Assembly: GCF_017591425.1 (NCBI RefSeq)
Contig: NW_024466218.1
Span: 12,848,001 to 12,912,000, forward strand
Direction: 5' to 3'
Length of the DNA stretch: 64,000 nt
Source of the DNA: Ochotona curzoniae
Taxonomy: Eukaryota; Chordata; Mammalia; Lagomorpha; Ochotonidae
Position 1 is the first letter of the stretch. Every line of letters starts with the position of its first letter. A model generated the notes under the pieces. That model worked only from the letters and a program-made list of their open reading frames with translations. It made no database searches and was not told where the DNA came from. The position numbers and the translations under genes are program-made. Of this stretch, positions 1 through 9,490 are shown piece by piece.

Positions 1-967
1 AGGGGCAACTGAGAGTCTTTTACAGTTCTCTAGGGAAAGAGAAAGCTTATGGGTCGATAGGACATGTTTTATAGTCTAGTAAAAATCAGGTCACTTTTCC
101 TCCAAAAATTATCAGATGACTTTTGAGGAAACATTCCTTTCTATCATCTGCTGCATGGCGTGGCAGGGCAGGGAAGAAATGAAAACTGCTAACCAAGAAG
201 TTTAGGATTATATGGAAAGAGGCTAATTGGGCTTTCACTTTATTTTCCTTGTCATTCCTTCAAGGATTATGTTAAGCCTCTGTATATGTTTCACCAGGGA
301 GTCATCAGGATTACACCTTGCTTTTCTGTCCATCATGCTGACAGCCCCTACAATGTGGACTCGATTTTGATAAGCCCTACCACTCATCATGCAACTCCTT
401 TTAGTCAAAACAGGTATATAATTTATGGTGCCCAAAGCAGTTGTTAGTGTAAAAGAATTAACTAGGAGGGAGGCATGTGCAGCAAGACAGTTACTGAATC
501 CTTAAGTGGCTAGCCTGCCTGCTTTATAGACACTGCTTTCTTTTTTCCTTTTGAATCTCCTAAGCAAGGAATAAATGCTTAGTCTCAAGCCCCTTAAACT
601 ACCAGCCTGGTCTCATTGGTAAAAGACACCATGGAGAAGGCTCAGATTTGTCTGAAGTCCAGGGGAGTAGGCGTGGGCAGGATACTTGTGAAATAAGTGG
701 CGGGGTAGGTTCTATGGTAGAAGTGAGAGATGGGGGTTGAGAGTAAGGTTCAAGGCAGCTGATGAGGTGAGACACAGCAGGGGTCCAGGCAAGAAAATGC
801 TGTCAAGGTAGCAGATAAGACCCTCTGAGAGTTGCAGGCTAGGATGGGATGAGAAGCCGTAGTTCACTTTTGGAGACATCTAGAGAGGCATCTATAATAT
901 GTGTTTCCAAAGATGCTCAGACTAAGGATCCACAGGCTGGAAGTGATCTTGCTAACAAATTTAGATG
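1..967. other. No recognisable gene or repeat
   Basis: AT-rich sequence with no long open frame on either strand and no SINE, LINE or LTR hallmark that I can place. A purine-rich stretch around 650-850 is not organised into a repeat unit. Confidence 0.4.
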
Positions 968-970
968 TTC

Positions 971-1358
971 TGCCTTGACCTGTATTCCCCCAAAAGATGT
1001 CTAAAGATCCTAGTACCTTAGAATCTAGGCTTGTTTGGAGATAGAATCTTTACAAAGCTTAATTGAAAGAAAATGAGCTACCCAAGGTGGCATGCATTAA
1101 AAAGGGCCAATTGGACACGAATACTTACATACAGGAAGAATACCATGTGAGATAAAAACAGAGCCAAGTTTGCAAAGTAAGCCAGGGCAATGCTTGGGAC
1201 ACATTCCTTGGCATTGCTCAGAAGCAATGACTCCCACTAACATATTTTTTTTTTTTTTGGCCTAAGATTTCTGACTTCAGACTGTGTGAAAATAAATTCC
1301 TGTTGTTTTTGCCACCCCGTTTGCACTGCTTTGTTGCGGAAGGCCTAGAAAGTTAACA
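971..1358 (+). mobile_element. MaLR-type solo LTR (MLT1A/B-like), sense
   Basis: The left end reads TGTATTCCCCCAAAAGATGT, the usual start region of MLT1-class LTRs. It is followed by a degenerate 'AGTACCTTAGAATCT' block and a 'TTTGGAGATAGAATCTTTAC' block in the expected order. The right end carries the typical AATAAATTCCTGTTGTTTTTGCCACCC polyadenylation region in recognisable form, then 'TTGTTGCGGAAGGCCTAG'. No internal retroviral sequence flanks it, so it is a solo LTR of the ERVL-MaLR class. A T-run near 1,247-1,258 is secondary. It is old and has no coding capacity. Confidence 0.75.
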
Positions 1359-2138
1359 TACCAAGGAAGCTCCACCAGCCCTGCATGAATGAATCCAGGC
1401 TCTTGCAAAAACATGCTCAGTAGTTTCAGCTCATAAGATGAAAATGATATTCTTCATTCAAACAGCAATCTCTAGATGCTGTTTGAGAAGAGAATCAGTG
1501 AGATTCAGATTTTTTTCTTTAGGGTTCAGGAGAGGCTAAGTCATTTAGCCAACATCTCATGGTAAATTAATGATAGTGTGGTGGATAGGATCTAGGTCCC
1601 CTCTGTTCTACAAGCACCTTACTGAGTGGTGAGGTTGGGAAGTAAATTGTTAGGGGAGGTTCTCTGGGCGCAGAATCATACCACATGATGCTCTGGCCTG
1701 AGGTGCTTTTTGCATTGCATTTGCTTGGGCTGCTGTCTGCATACCCCAGACACTGCCTTTTTTTTTTTTTTCCAGCATTTGGACTTTGAGGCAGCAATAA
1801 CTCTGCTTAACAGCATATCATTTGTCTAACTTTCTCAGGGATGAAGTTTCCCACATTACCCAAGGTTCCAGTTGCCTGAGACGTATACTTAGAGTTGCCA
1901 TACTAATTTTAAGCATTTCAACAAATTCAAAAGGAATTATGTCTAATATAGATCACCAAGCTTAGGCAGGGTATTCCTATTTTCATAAGTAGAACTTAAA
2001 CCATCTCAATGGCAGATTATTGGTAGTAGTATCAGTTAGCATACTCTGCTGCAACACAGGCAATTTCTCAATGTGGCTCCTGCCTCAAGCAGTATCTAAA
2101 GTGCCACACTTAGTGAGGTTACTGAGAAAAAGGGGAAG
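1359..2138. other. Unassigned sequence between two MaLR fragments
   Basis: No gene is seen. A T-rich run occurs at about 1,759-1,773. A 76-residue minus-strand frame here has low-complexity composition and no family resemblance. Confidence 0.35.
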
Positions 2139-2600
2139 TGTCTTAGTTATCCATTGCTGTCTAATGTGTCACCTCTAAACTTAGTGGTTCAGACTAGCAG
2201 AACAGCAATTTATTATTTCTCCAAACTCTGTATGTCAGGAAATTAGACAGAATTCAACCAAGCAGATCTTTAACACCATGTGTTGCCAACTGGGGTCATC
2301 CATGCAGCTGCTTTCAACTGAGAGCTTGGTTTGGCTGGGATGGCCAAGATTGCTTGCTGTACTCCAGGGCCTCTCTTCCTTTTGTATTTCCTCCCAGCAT
2401 GGTGGAGAGGCTCCAAGGAAGCAGATACTGCCAGTCCTCTGAATTCTTTTGGGATCAAGGGTTTCTGAATAAACTTCTCTCACGTTTTATTAGTCAAAGC
2501 ACTTCTCAAGGTCATCACATTTCAGAAGGACAAGAGTCTCCACTGCTTGATGTGGGAAATGACCTATTCTTTGCAAAGAAAAGAAGGTTTTCAGACACTT
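2139..2600 (-). mobile_element. Old MaLR-type LTR (MLT1-like), antisense
   Basis: On the plus strand it begins with 'TTAGTTATCCATTGCTGTCT' and 'AAACTTAGTGGTTCAGACTA', followed by 'CAGCAATTTATTATTTCTCC'. This is the reverse complement of the 3' end of MLT1-class LTRs, including the polyadenylation region. The distal end ('TCAAGGTCATCAC', then 'CACTGCTTGATGTGGGAAATG') fits the other end of an MLT1C/D-like element. It is strongly diverged. Several open frames of 60-94 residues cross it by chance and are not genes. Confidence 0.6.
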
Positions 2601-4169
2601 ATATTTGGATACTGCTATTGTACAGTCAACTGAATTAGATTGCATCATAATCAGAGATGTGGGTTAGAGAATAACCTCTATGTACTCATTCTCCCCCTCT
2701 TTTGTTGATTAGATTTACTAAAAGAAAAATAACAGTGGTCATCAGAATGCCAGGCTTTAACAGCTGTGAGATCAACTCTGATGGAGAGTTCTAAGCCCTG
2801 GCATTCTGGCTTATGTGCTAAGTAGGGCCTTCTGTTTTCCTGAGTGTAAATCATCACAGAGAAAGTTGAACCGAGAGTCTCAAAATGCTTATTGCCCACC
2901 CAAATATCTAACTAGAAAATGGAAAAATAACAAATTCCTGAAATCTTCCTGATTAGGATTAGTGAAGAAGTGTTGAGGCCTGTGGAGTGAAGATCTCCAT
3001 TCTAGCATGAATTTCTGCTTCACATCCCCTTTGTGGAGAGCTATCTATTGTCTCTTCCTTGTGCAGTGGGCCTATATACTTTTAACCAAATCTTGCATAT
3101 GATTTTCATTTATTATTTTGAATTTGCTATGGGAAATAAGGAAGTGTGATTAAATGATGTATACAATAAACTCCTAGTGAGAACAAGAACTGCTATCCAT
3201 GAAAAGGTGTGTGACAAACAAACATTTAGAGACTGTTTTAGCTGTTGGGCAAAATGTTAGTTTCTTCCCAAATTCTCACATATGCTTCCGACCAGTATTT
3301 TCTCCCATTGCTGTGATCATCAGGGTCACTGGGAGGAAATTTTGAGAAACATATGTTCCGTGCATTATTGCATATTCAGTTTTAGTGTATTGAGTAGGGA
3401 GAGAGAGAGAGAGAAGGAAGACACTGAATTTGTTCTGGAGATATATATAAGTAAGCTAAAACTTTGGATCACATTTAGAAATTAGACAATGAAAATGCTG
3501 AAGTTCTGATGGAATAAGACTTTCTAGGATTGACTAGATATGTTTAGAGAGTTCAGGAAAGTCCATGGAGAGGAAATATCTCATTTTCTATAATATTTAT
3601 TAGGAAAAATGTTAATCCAAATATAAGGTGGAAGTATGTGGAACTGTGATCATTTGTCTGGAGGTAGCCAAGGGTGCCTGCTAGGAAGGAAGAGAAAGGA
3701 AGATCTGATCAAGGATTAGGCAGCTAGTTGTTGCCTACTGAAACCAGGGAGTTCAAGCTGTGTTGGAAAGGCAGATATTTCTCTGTGCAAGCTCTTTTGG
3801 TTCACATGGACACATGAAATTAGCACTAATGGTGCCAATTTTTCCTCTCCGGTAGGAAAAGCCAATTCCATCTTCCCCTGTTGGCCATGTCAGCTCAAGT
3901 TGTTGACTTCCCGACCTATGTAGGTGTTTTACTCTCTGTTTTATATCTCCTGATGTCTGGACTTCAAATGACAGGCTGGGTCTTGGTGAGGTGCTTAGTA
4001 GATTACCAGGCCTCAATGCTTATGCTGATTGAGTATTGGGGATCAGTTCCTTCATTATAATCTGTGGTCACAGTAGCAGGCAGATCAGTGAAACACGCAT
4101 GTACTACAGGAGCGAACACCCAGTGGGGATCTTTGGCTTTGCTGTCTATTGATACGGGCCACATCTTGA
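2601..4169. other. No recognisable gene; GA-rich patch
   Basis: About 1.5 kb of AT-rich sequence without a placed repeat. The only local structure is a short (GA)n run near 3,399-3,415. Open frames of 67-87 residues show no domain. Confidence 0.35.
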
Positions 4170-4315
4170 GAAGTCAAACAATTACAGAGTTACCTACAAA
4201 ATTACAGCTGAAGAAACTGAGGACAGGAGAGCAAGCCTTCCTTGACAAGAGTCAAGAGAGACTTCACAGTGGAATTAGAACTTCACCAAGAATTTTTGCT
4301 CTGCACAGGTTTCTT
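4170..4315 (-). mobile_element. MIR SINE fragment
   Basis: The plus strand contains 'GAAGAAACTGAGGACAGGAG', then a 'CTTGACAAGAGTCAAGAG' block and 'CAGTGGAATTAGAAC'. This order matches the reverse complement of the MIR core (gaggaaactgagg ... caaggtcacacag ... agccaggattcaaac). It is a very old, diverged copy. Confidence 0.45.
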
Positions 4316-4604
4316 TGACTTTAAACACACAGCTGTGTAAGAGTGAGATTTAACCCTTTGGGTGAATAGGGTGGAAAGAACGTTTATATTCCCATTTCAT
4401 TAATTCAGATAGTTTGAGAGTGCATCATCGTTGGACTTAACATAAAATTGTGAAATTGAACTAGTTCCATCTCCACATGTTTCCATAAATCTTAGCTACC
4501 ATTAAATTAACTTAAGAGCAGGGCACCTTCTTGCAAATCATCTGAAAAATGAACTCCAATTTGGGTTCAGATTGGAATTCTCTTCTCCCTGGGTTGAAAA
4601 TGTC

Positions 4605-4625
4605 TTTAAAAATATTTGTAAATGG
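4605..4625. repeat. Left target-site duplication of truncated CSINE
   Basis: A 21-bp direct repeat beginning TTTAAAAAT and ending ATGG. It recurs at 4,812-4,832 with about 17 of 21 positions matching. It brackets the SINE precisely. Confidence 0.6.
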
Positions 4626-4811
4626 AGGCCAAGCCCTTGTGACCCTGCATCCTCCTCCTGGAGGAGGCTCCTGGCTCCTGGTTCCTGGCTTCTGATTTGC
4701 TCAGCTTCAGCCATTGTGGCCACTTGAGGAATGAATTATCGGATGGAAGATCTTCCTCTCTGTCTTTCTTCCTCTCTGTGTATCCGACTTTACAATAAAA
4801 ATAAATAAATT
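4626..4811 (+). mobile_element. CSINE (lagomorph tRNA-derived SINE), 5'-truncated
   Basis: It starts inside the body of the SINE at the 'GGCCAAGCCCTTGTGACCCT' block and continues through 'TTCAGCCATTGTGGCCACTT', 'GGATGGAAGATCTTCCTCTC' and an AATAAAAATAAATAAAT tail. The tRNA-like head with the internal pol III promoter is missing. Direct repeats of 21 bp on both sides suggest it was truncated during insertion and was not cut by a later deletion. Confidence 0.85.
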
Positions 4812-4832
4812 TTTAAAAATGAGTGTATATGG
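4812..4832. repeat. Right target-site duplication of truncated CSINE
   Basis: Partner of the repeat at 4,605-4,625. It lies directly after the A-rich tail of the SINE. Confidence 0.6.
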
Positions 4833-5410
4833 CTGGACTATAGAATAAGACAAGTCAGTAGTTGCATAGATATTACATACATTTGGGGGAAATGGTTTAA
4901 ATATATTTGAAAATGTATTTTGAGTTTCCAAGCCTAATTTTTAACTTCTGAATTTCAAATTTTCATGGAAGCATGGGCAATAAGCTGTGTTCATTAGCAG
5001 TGTTGGTTACAGTTGTCTGAGGGGCTTTATATGGGAGTGAGACTTCAGAAGTAAAGGTGAAATAGAAGAAAGGATTGCCCAGGGAGTGTTCAAATGATAG
5101 TGTTTTAACTCCTGAGCTGGATAAAGGATGTGTAGGTGTTAATTCTATTGTCATTTTTCTTAACCTATGTTTATTTCATAATTAAATATTTCTGTTTATT
5201 CAGTATTTTATCACCTTCTCAAAATAGGATGGAACAGGAATTTCTAGCAACAGAATAGGAGGTGTGTAAAAGACTCCAGGTCCAAGTATTTGCATCAAGG
5301 TGAGAACCCAATGTGCAACAATGGGAAGGGATAATGCTCCAGGGTAAGACAAAATAGGTGAGGCAGGGACTAGCAGCTGAGGCTGCATGGGAATGTCAAA
5401 CACAAAGAAA
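4833..5410. other. No recognisable gene or repeat
   Basis: AT-rich sequence. Minus-strand frames of 63-74 residues here show no family resemblance. Confidence 0.35.
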
Positions 5411-5421
5411 GGTTTTCTGTT

Positions 5422-5738
5422 TTAAAATATTTATTTTGTTGCAAAGTCAGATATACAGAAGAGACAGAGAGGAAGATCTTCCGTCTGATGATTCACTTCC
5501 TAAGTGACTGCAATAGCTGGAGAGGAGCCTATTCAAAGGCAGGAACCAGGAACTTCTTCTGGGTCTCCCATGTGGGTGAAGCATCCTGAGTCCTTGGGCT
5601 GTCCTCAACTGCCTTCCCAGGCCACAAGCAAGGAGATGGATGGGAAGTGGGGCTACTGGGATTAGAACCAGTATCCATATGGGATCCTGGCACATTCAAG
5701 GAGAGGACTTTATCCACTAGGACACTGTGCCGGGTCCT
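5422..5738 (-). mobile_element. CSINE, near full length
   Basis: The plus strand shows the reverse complement in full order: TTTAAAATATTTATTTTG tail, 'AGTCAGATATACAGAAGAGA', 'GAAGATCTTCCGTCTGATGA', 'GGCCACAAGCAAGGAGATGG', 'CATATGGGATCCTGGCACAT', and a head ending CACTGTGCCGGGTCC. Imperfect target duplications flank it (GGTTTTCTGTTTTA at 5,411-5,424 and AGTTTTCTATGTTTTA at 5,740-5,755). Overlapping frames are SINE shadows. Confidence 0.9.
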
Positions 5739-5984
5739 AAGTTTTCTATGTTTTATGCCCACAATGAGATGGTGACAGTGAATTGAAGATACTAAATTAA
5801 GAGTCATTAAAATTTTTCTTTGAAGAACCAGATAGTGAGTACTTCAGATTTTGTCAGCCATAATTACTATTGCAGCCATTTAGTTTCCTTTTTAGAGAAC
5901 AAGCAGATATACAGAATACATACATAAGTTAATATTTTGGTTCCTCCCCCCATTTTCTACATGAAAAATTAACATTTGAATAAT

Positions 5985-6112
5985 TTCCACTTAAGAAGGT
6001 TCTTCCAAAAGTTCATGGAAATGTTTACTATGAAAAATCTGAGCATAGCTTCAGAAATGTTTGTATTAAAATAAGTATCTTTTATTTCCATTTGTCTAAA
6101 ATACAGGCAGTT
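5985..6112 (-). mobile_element. Mariner-like palindromic MITE, copy 1 (decayed)
   Basis: It contains 'CTTCCAAAAGTTCATGGAAA', then 'ACTATGAAAAATCTGAGCAT', and ends with 'TATTAAAATAAGTATCTTTTATTTCCATTTG'-like sequence. The same blocks appear in inverted order and orientation in the copies at 14,490 and 33,570, so these are three members of one short family with a shared palindromic end motif (AAGTTCATGGAA). The right terminal inverted repeat is degraded here. The Tc1/mariner assignment is inferred from the ends; I cannot give a family name with confidence. Confidence 0.6.
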
Positions 6113-6479
6113 ATTCTCCATTCTGAAAGTGTTTCTTGATATTTATAACCTCCTTATTTTACTACCCATTCATTTCATGTTTCCTTTGCCCTAAGCCAGG
6201 ATCTTGTCTGGTTAAGTTCTTCCCCTGGTGCTTGTGCTCATTTCATTTCCTTAAGTCTGAGTCTTTAGTAGTTACTCCTGATTTCATTGGGTTGCAGTAG
6301 TTTTCATTTACTATTAGGCTTAGATAACATCAAAGGAGTCTGAGAGCCTCCCTAAGGCTTGGGCATATATTGTCAGGACTAGAATCTCTGATCTTTCAAA
6401 CCCTAGTTCATCCCCAGTTGGAAGAGGGTATCAGACCCTTCCTTCTGCTTCCCCCTGCCATCCCAACATGTGAGAGGTT
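6113..6479. other. No recognisable gene or repeat
   Basis: AT-rich, repeat-poor sequence that runs into the candidate regulatory element to its right. Confidence 0.35.
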
Positions 6480-6725
6480 ACTTTTCTTCTCTAATTAAAC
6501 ATTTTGAGCAGCGAGTCATTTGTAATGATTTATGGCAGCTGTGCTTTTGCCAATCTTACACAGTATTTTTCTTATTACTTAATTGTTTTAGCAGTGCTTC
6601 AGCCATTAGTTTCTGAGTTTTGAAAACAGGAAACAGAAGTCTTCTATTATAGACGCCTGCCTAATTAGCTCAGAGGCTGTCTAATGGGGGCCATTAAAAA
6701 TGCAAATGAGGTGTGATCAAACAGT
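6480..6725. promoter_or_regulatory. Candidate conserved non-coding element
   Basis: A repeat-free block dense in homeodomain-type cores: TAATTAAA near 6,493, several ATTA/TAAT sites, CTAATTAG at 6,661-6,668 and CCATTAAAA at 6,691. A perfect octamer ATGCAAAT lies at 6,700-6,707, and TGATCAAA, which resembles a TCF/LEF site, follows. No long frame ends within it. Dense sites of this kind are typical of developmental enhancers, but AT-rich DNA also yields them by chance. The regulatory reading is inference. Confidence 0.35.
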
Positions 6726-6885
6726 GAAAAGTTTGGTCTTGACAGAATATACTAATGTGTTTCCCTTCCCCTGCCCTGAAAAATTAACCACAATCCTGAG
6801 TGTAGATCCCTCCTTCTCTTCTCTTCCCCATGAATTAGCCATTTCCTGGTACCTGAACTTTTCTCTCCATGTCTGGGCAGGAGTG

Positions 6886-6900
6886 CAGCTTAGAGCTCTT
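6886..6900. repeat. Left target-site duplication of L1
   Basis: CAGCTTAGAGCTCTT, identical over 15 bp to 8,440-8,454. It sits directly before the poly-T (reverse poly-A) of a minus-strand L1 3' end. Confidence 0.92.
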
Positions 6901-7270
6901 TTTTTTTTATTGTTAGTAACATTGTGTTATGTGAAACAGTTTTATAGGTATTGGGATTCCCCCCACCCCTCCCACAACCCTCCCTCCATGGTGGATTCCT
7001 TCACCTTGCTGTATAACCACAGTTCAGGTTCAGTTGAGATTCCTTCATTGCAAGCATATACCCAGCATAGAGTCCAGCATCCTATTGTCCAGACAAGTCC
7101 AGTGGCCTCTTCGGGCAACCCTCCCTGGTCTGAGGGCAGAGTAAAATCCTGGTCAGTTAAAAGCCCCAACAAAACATCAGCAACAATATACAGTATCATG
7201 GAATTAATTGACATAATATTGAGTAGACAATATGTTAGAAATAATGCAAGTTCTTTCTCTGTCTTCTTTG
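6901..7270 (-). mobile_element. L1 3' UTR segment of a twin-primed L1
   Basis: It starts with TTTTTTTTAT (the poly-A read on the opposite strand), then 'TTTTATAGGTATTGGGATTC' and a C-rich 'CCACCCCTCCCACAACCCTCC'-type block characteristic of lagomorph L1 3' ends, then 'CAGTGGCCTCTTCGGGCAAC' and 'AAAAGCCCCAACAAAACATC'. It is about 370 bp long and lies on the minus strand. A 208-codon frame running through it on the plus strand (6,700-7,326) is antisense to the 3' UTR and crosses the inversion junction, so it is not a gene. The exact junction is between about 7,250 and 7,285. Confidence 0.88.
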
Positions 7271-8007
7271 GAGTAGAACTTGAGCACACAAACAATAGAA
7301 CAACTGGACTTAGTAGACATCAATAGAACTTTTTATCCTAAGGCCACAGACTATACATTTTTCTCAGCGGTGCATGGCACCTCTCCAGGATCAACCATAT
7401 GATAGGACACAAAGCAAATCTAAATAACTTCCAAAAGATTAGAATCATACCATGTACCCTCTCAGACCACCATGGAATGAAACTGGAAATCCACAGCTCA
7501 AAACACCCCAGGAAATATAGATACTCTTGGAAGTTGAACAATATGCTATTAAACGAACAATGGGTCAGAGAAGAAATTAAAGATGAGATTAAAAAATTTA
7601 TGGAAACCAATGAAAACTCAGATACAACATCCAAAACTTGTGGCACACCGCCAAAGCAGTGCTAAGGGGTAAACTCATCGCAATTGGAGCCCATGTCAAG
7701 GCCCAAGAAAGGTGCCAAGTACAGGAATTAAGCACACACCTCCAGGAATTGGAAAAACAGCAGCAGAAGAGCCCCCACACAATAGGAAACAAGAAATTAA
7801 AACAAGGGAGGAGATAAACCAAATAGAAATAAAAAAAACTATACACAAAATCAACAAATCAAAAAGTTGGTTTTTTGAGAAGATAAACAAAATAGACACT
7901 CCACTGGGCCAACTGACCAAAAAAAAAAAAAAAAAAAACAAGAGAAGGCGAGAATTAACAACATTAAAGATGAAAAAGGCAACATAACAACAGACACTGC
8001 AACCATT

Positions 8008-8022
8008 AAGAAAATAATAAGA
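8008..8022. repeat. Left target-site duplication of nested CSINE
   Basis: AAGAAAATAATAAGA, repeated at 8,356-8,370 with one mismatch. The preceding bases make TT|AAGA, a good L1-endonuclease target. Confidence 0.8.
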
Positions 8023-8355
8023 GGGCCCGGCGAGGTGGCGCAAGTGGTTAAGGTCCTCGCCTTGCACGCCCCGGGATCCCATATGGGCGCTGGTTCTAAT
8101 CCCGGCAGCCCCGCTTCCCTTCCAGCTCCCTGCCTGTGGCCCGGGAAAGCAGTCGAGGATGGCCCAAAGCTTTGGGACCCTGCACCCGCGTGGGAGACCC
8201 GGAAGAGGTTCCTGGCTTCGGATTGGCATAGCATCGGCCGTTGCGCTCACTTGGGGAGTGAATCATCGAACGGAAGATCTTCCTCTCTCTGTCTCTCCTC
8301 TCTGTATATCTGCCTTTCCAATGAAAACATAATAAAAACAAATCTTTTTTAAAAA
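8023..8355 (+). mobile_element. CSINE, full length and youngest-looking in the window
   Basis: The head reads GGGCCCGGCGAGGTGGCG and retains CpGs lost in other copies. A pol III A-box-like motif TGGCGCAAGTGG is at 8,036-8,047 and a B-box-like GGTTCTAATCC at 8,092-8,102 (10 of 11 to the consensus). The body continues through 'TGCCTGTGGCCCGGGAAAGC', 'CGTGGGAGACCCGGAAGAGG' and 'GAACGGAAGATCTTCCTCTC' to an A-rich tail. It is nested in the L1 ORF2 fragment and so is younger than that insertion. The head and tail differ from the rabbit C repeat as I remember it, which is part of the reason for suspecting pika. Confidence 0.95.
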
Positions 8356-8370
8356 AAGAAAATAATTAGA
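8356..8370. repeat. Right target-site duplication of nested CSINE
   Basis: AAGAAAATAATTAGA, partner of 8,008-8,022. The L1 ORF2 reading resumes directly after it. Confidence 0.8.
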
Positions 8371-8439
8371 AATTATTACAAAGAACTATACTCCAATAAA
8401 TTTGAGGACCACCAAGAAGTGGAAAAGTTCTTGGACTCC

Positions 8440-8454
8440 CAGCTTAGAGCTCTT
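8440..8454. repeat. Right target-site duplication of L1
   Basis: Perfect 15-bp copy of 6,886-6,900. The following AG makes the inferred first nick CTCTT/AG on the plus strand, a tolerated variant of the L1 endonuclease site. Confidence 0.92.
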
Positions 8455-8749
8455 AGGGGCAGCTTTCCTGTATTCCACCCCTCGGTTGAATGCAGTGCTT
8501 CTCACACTACAGCATGGGGACCTTGTTAAGACATAACTAGTCGGGCCCTCTCTCAGAGTCTCTACTCAGTGCCTGAGTAGTGACTTCAAAGTCCTTTCCC
8601 TTCTCACAAGCTGTCAGAGGATACTGCCCCTGCTGATCTAGTCAGCCTTTCAAAATTCCTTCTCTAGGGCCTCATAGGTTTGTGCCTTCACTCTTAGTTC
8701 AAAAGCACCCCTTTCCTCTTCCTTCTGTTCCATCATCTTCTGGAATTTT

Positions 8750-9052
8750 TGATATTTATTATCAATATTGTATTATTTCTTGGAGAAAGAGAGAGGTCCC
8801 AGCAGCTGGTTCATTCCCCAAAACTGAAGAAGCCAGGACTAATCAAACCAAAGCCAGAAGCTTAGGCTCAAATTAAGTCTCCCACATGGATGGTTGGGAT
8901 CAAGAACTTAAGCCAGCACTTGCTGCCTTTTAGGATGCATACCTGCAACATGTTGGACTTGGGGCTGGAGTTGGGATTTGAACCCAGATGCTCTAATGTG
9001 GAATGAGGGCATCCCAAATGGAGTCTTGATTTCTAGGCCAAATGCCTGCCTC
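8750..9052 (-). mobile_element. Older CSINE subfamily copy
   Basis: The plus strand reads 'GGAGAAAGAGAGAGGTCCCA', 'GCTGGTTCATTCCCCAAAAC', 'AAGCCAGAAGCTTAGG', 'TGCTGCCTTTTAGGATGCAT', 'GGGATTTGAACCCAGATGCT' and a head ending 'AGGCCAAATGCCTGCC'. The 'gcattagcaggaagctgg / dominant GAACCC' layout belongs to an older, more diverged branch than the copy at 8,023. Confidence 0.75.
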
Positions 9053-9339
9053 CTGATTTCTTCTTATCTGTGTTTGTCTCAGTACTAGTTTGGTTTAATT
9101 GAGGCAGGAGGGGATAACTTACTTCAGCTAGTTGCACTCAGTCTGAACAAGGACTATGTGCCCATTCTTTGTGATTGTAATAATATATTATTCAGTAAGG
9201 AGGACTGTATCTAGGTTTTGCAGTGTTTCAAGTGTATTGAAAAATCTTCTTTAAGTGGAAAAAGTAGACGAATGAAAATAAATGTGAATAAGGGGCCCTG
9301 AAAATTTCTGGTCAGTTTACCCCAGAACACTGTATTGAG
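9053..9339. other. No recognisable gene or repeat
   Basis: AT-rich linker between an old SINE and an L2 fragment. Confidence 0.3.
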
Positions 9340-9490
9340 CTAACAGCTGTCCCTGGCGTGTCTTCTTCACTAGACAGTGAGTTCCTCATGGCCTGAAATC
9401 GAGGCCATTTATTCATCTCCAGGTCCCATAACATGCACAGTATCTAGCACATGGTAGGTGCTCAGCAAATGTTGACTCAATCTGTTTATA
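9340..9490 (+). mobile_element. L2 LINE 3' end
   Basis: 'CTAGACAGTGAGTTCCTCAT' followed by 'CATCTCCAGGTCCC', 'AGTATCTAGCACATGGTAGG' and 'TGCTCAGCAAATGTTGACTC' is the characteristic 3' end of L2. It is a non-coding fossil. Confidence 0.75.

Larger units (their letters stand above)
7271..8439 (+). pseudogene. Inverted L1 ORF2 fragment (endonuclease end to pre-RT)
   Basis: Plus-strand translation gives L1 ORF2 blocks in the correct order: [20 protein letters not shown] (end of the endonuclease domain), [67 protein letters not shown], and after the SINE YYKELYSNKFED. The frame is broken near 7,380, near 7,640 and again near 7,795, so it is dead. A 20-A run at 7,919-7,938 has expanded in a lysine-rich stretch. 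The reverse transcriptase proper and the rest of ORF2 are missing between this piece and the 3' UTR. Orientation is opposite to the 3' UTR segment, as twin priming produces. The fragment is interrupted at 8,023-8,355 by a CSINE. Confidence 0.9.

Noticed and set aside
6700..7326. The longest open frame in the window, 208 codons on the plus strand
   Set aside because: It runs antisense through the L1 3' UTR and across the inversion junction into the wrong frame of ORF2. It has no protein family resemblance.
8036..8102. tRNA-like A and B boxes
   Set aside because: They belong to the tRNA-derived head of a CSINE. The sequence downstream does not fold as a tRNA gene and continues into the SINE body.
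7696..8250. A 184-codon minus-strand open frame
   Set aside because: It is antisense to the L1 ORF2 fragment and the nested CSINE; its hydrophobic run is a reverse-translated A-tract.
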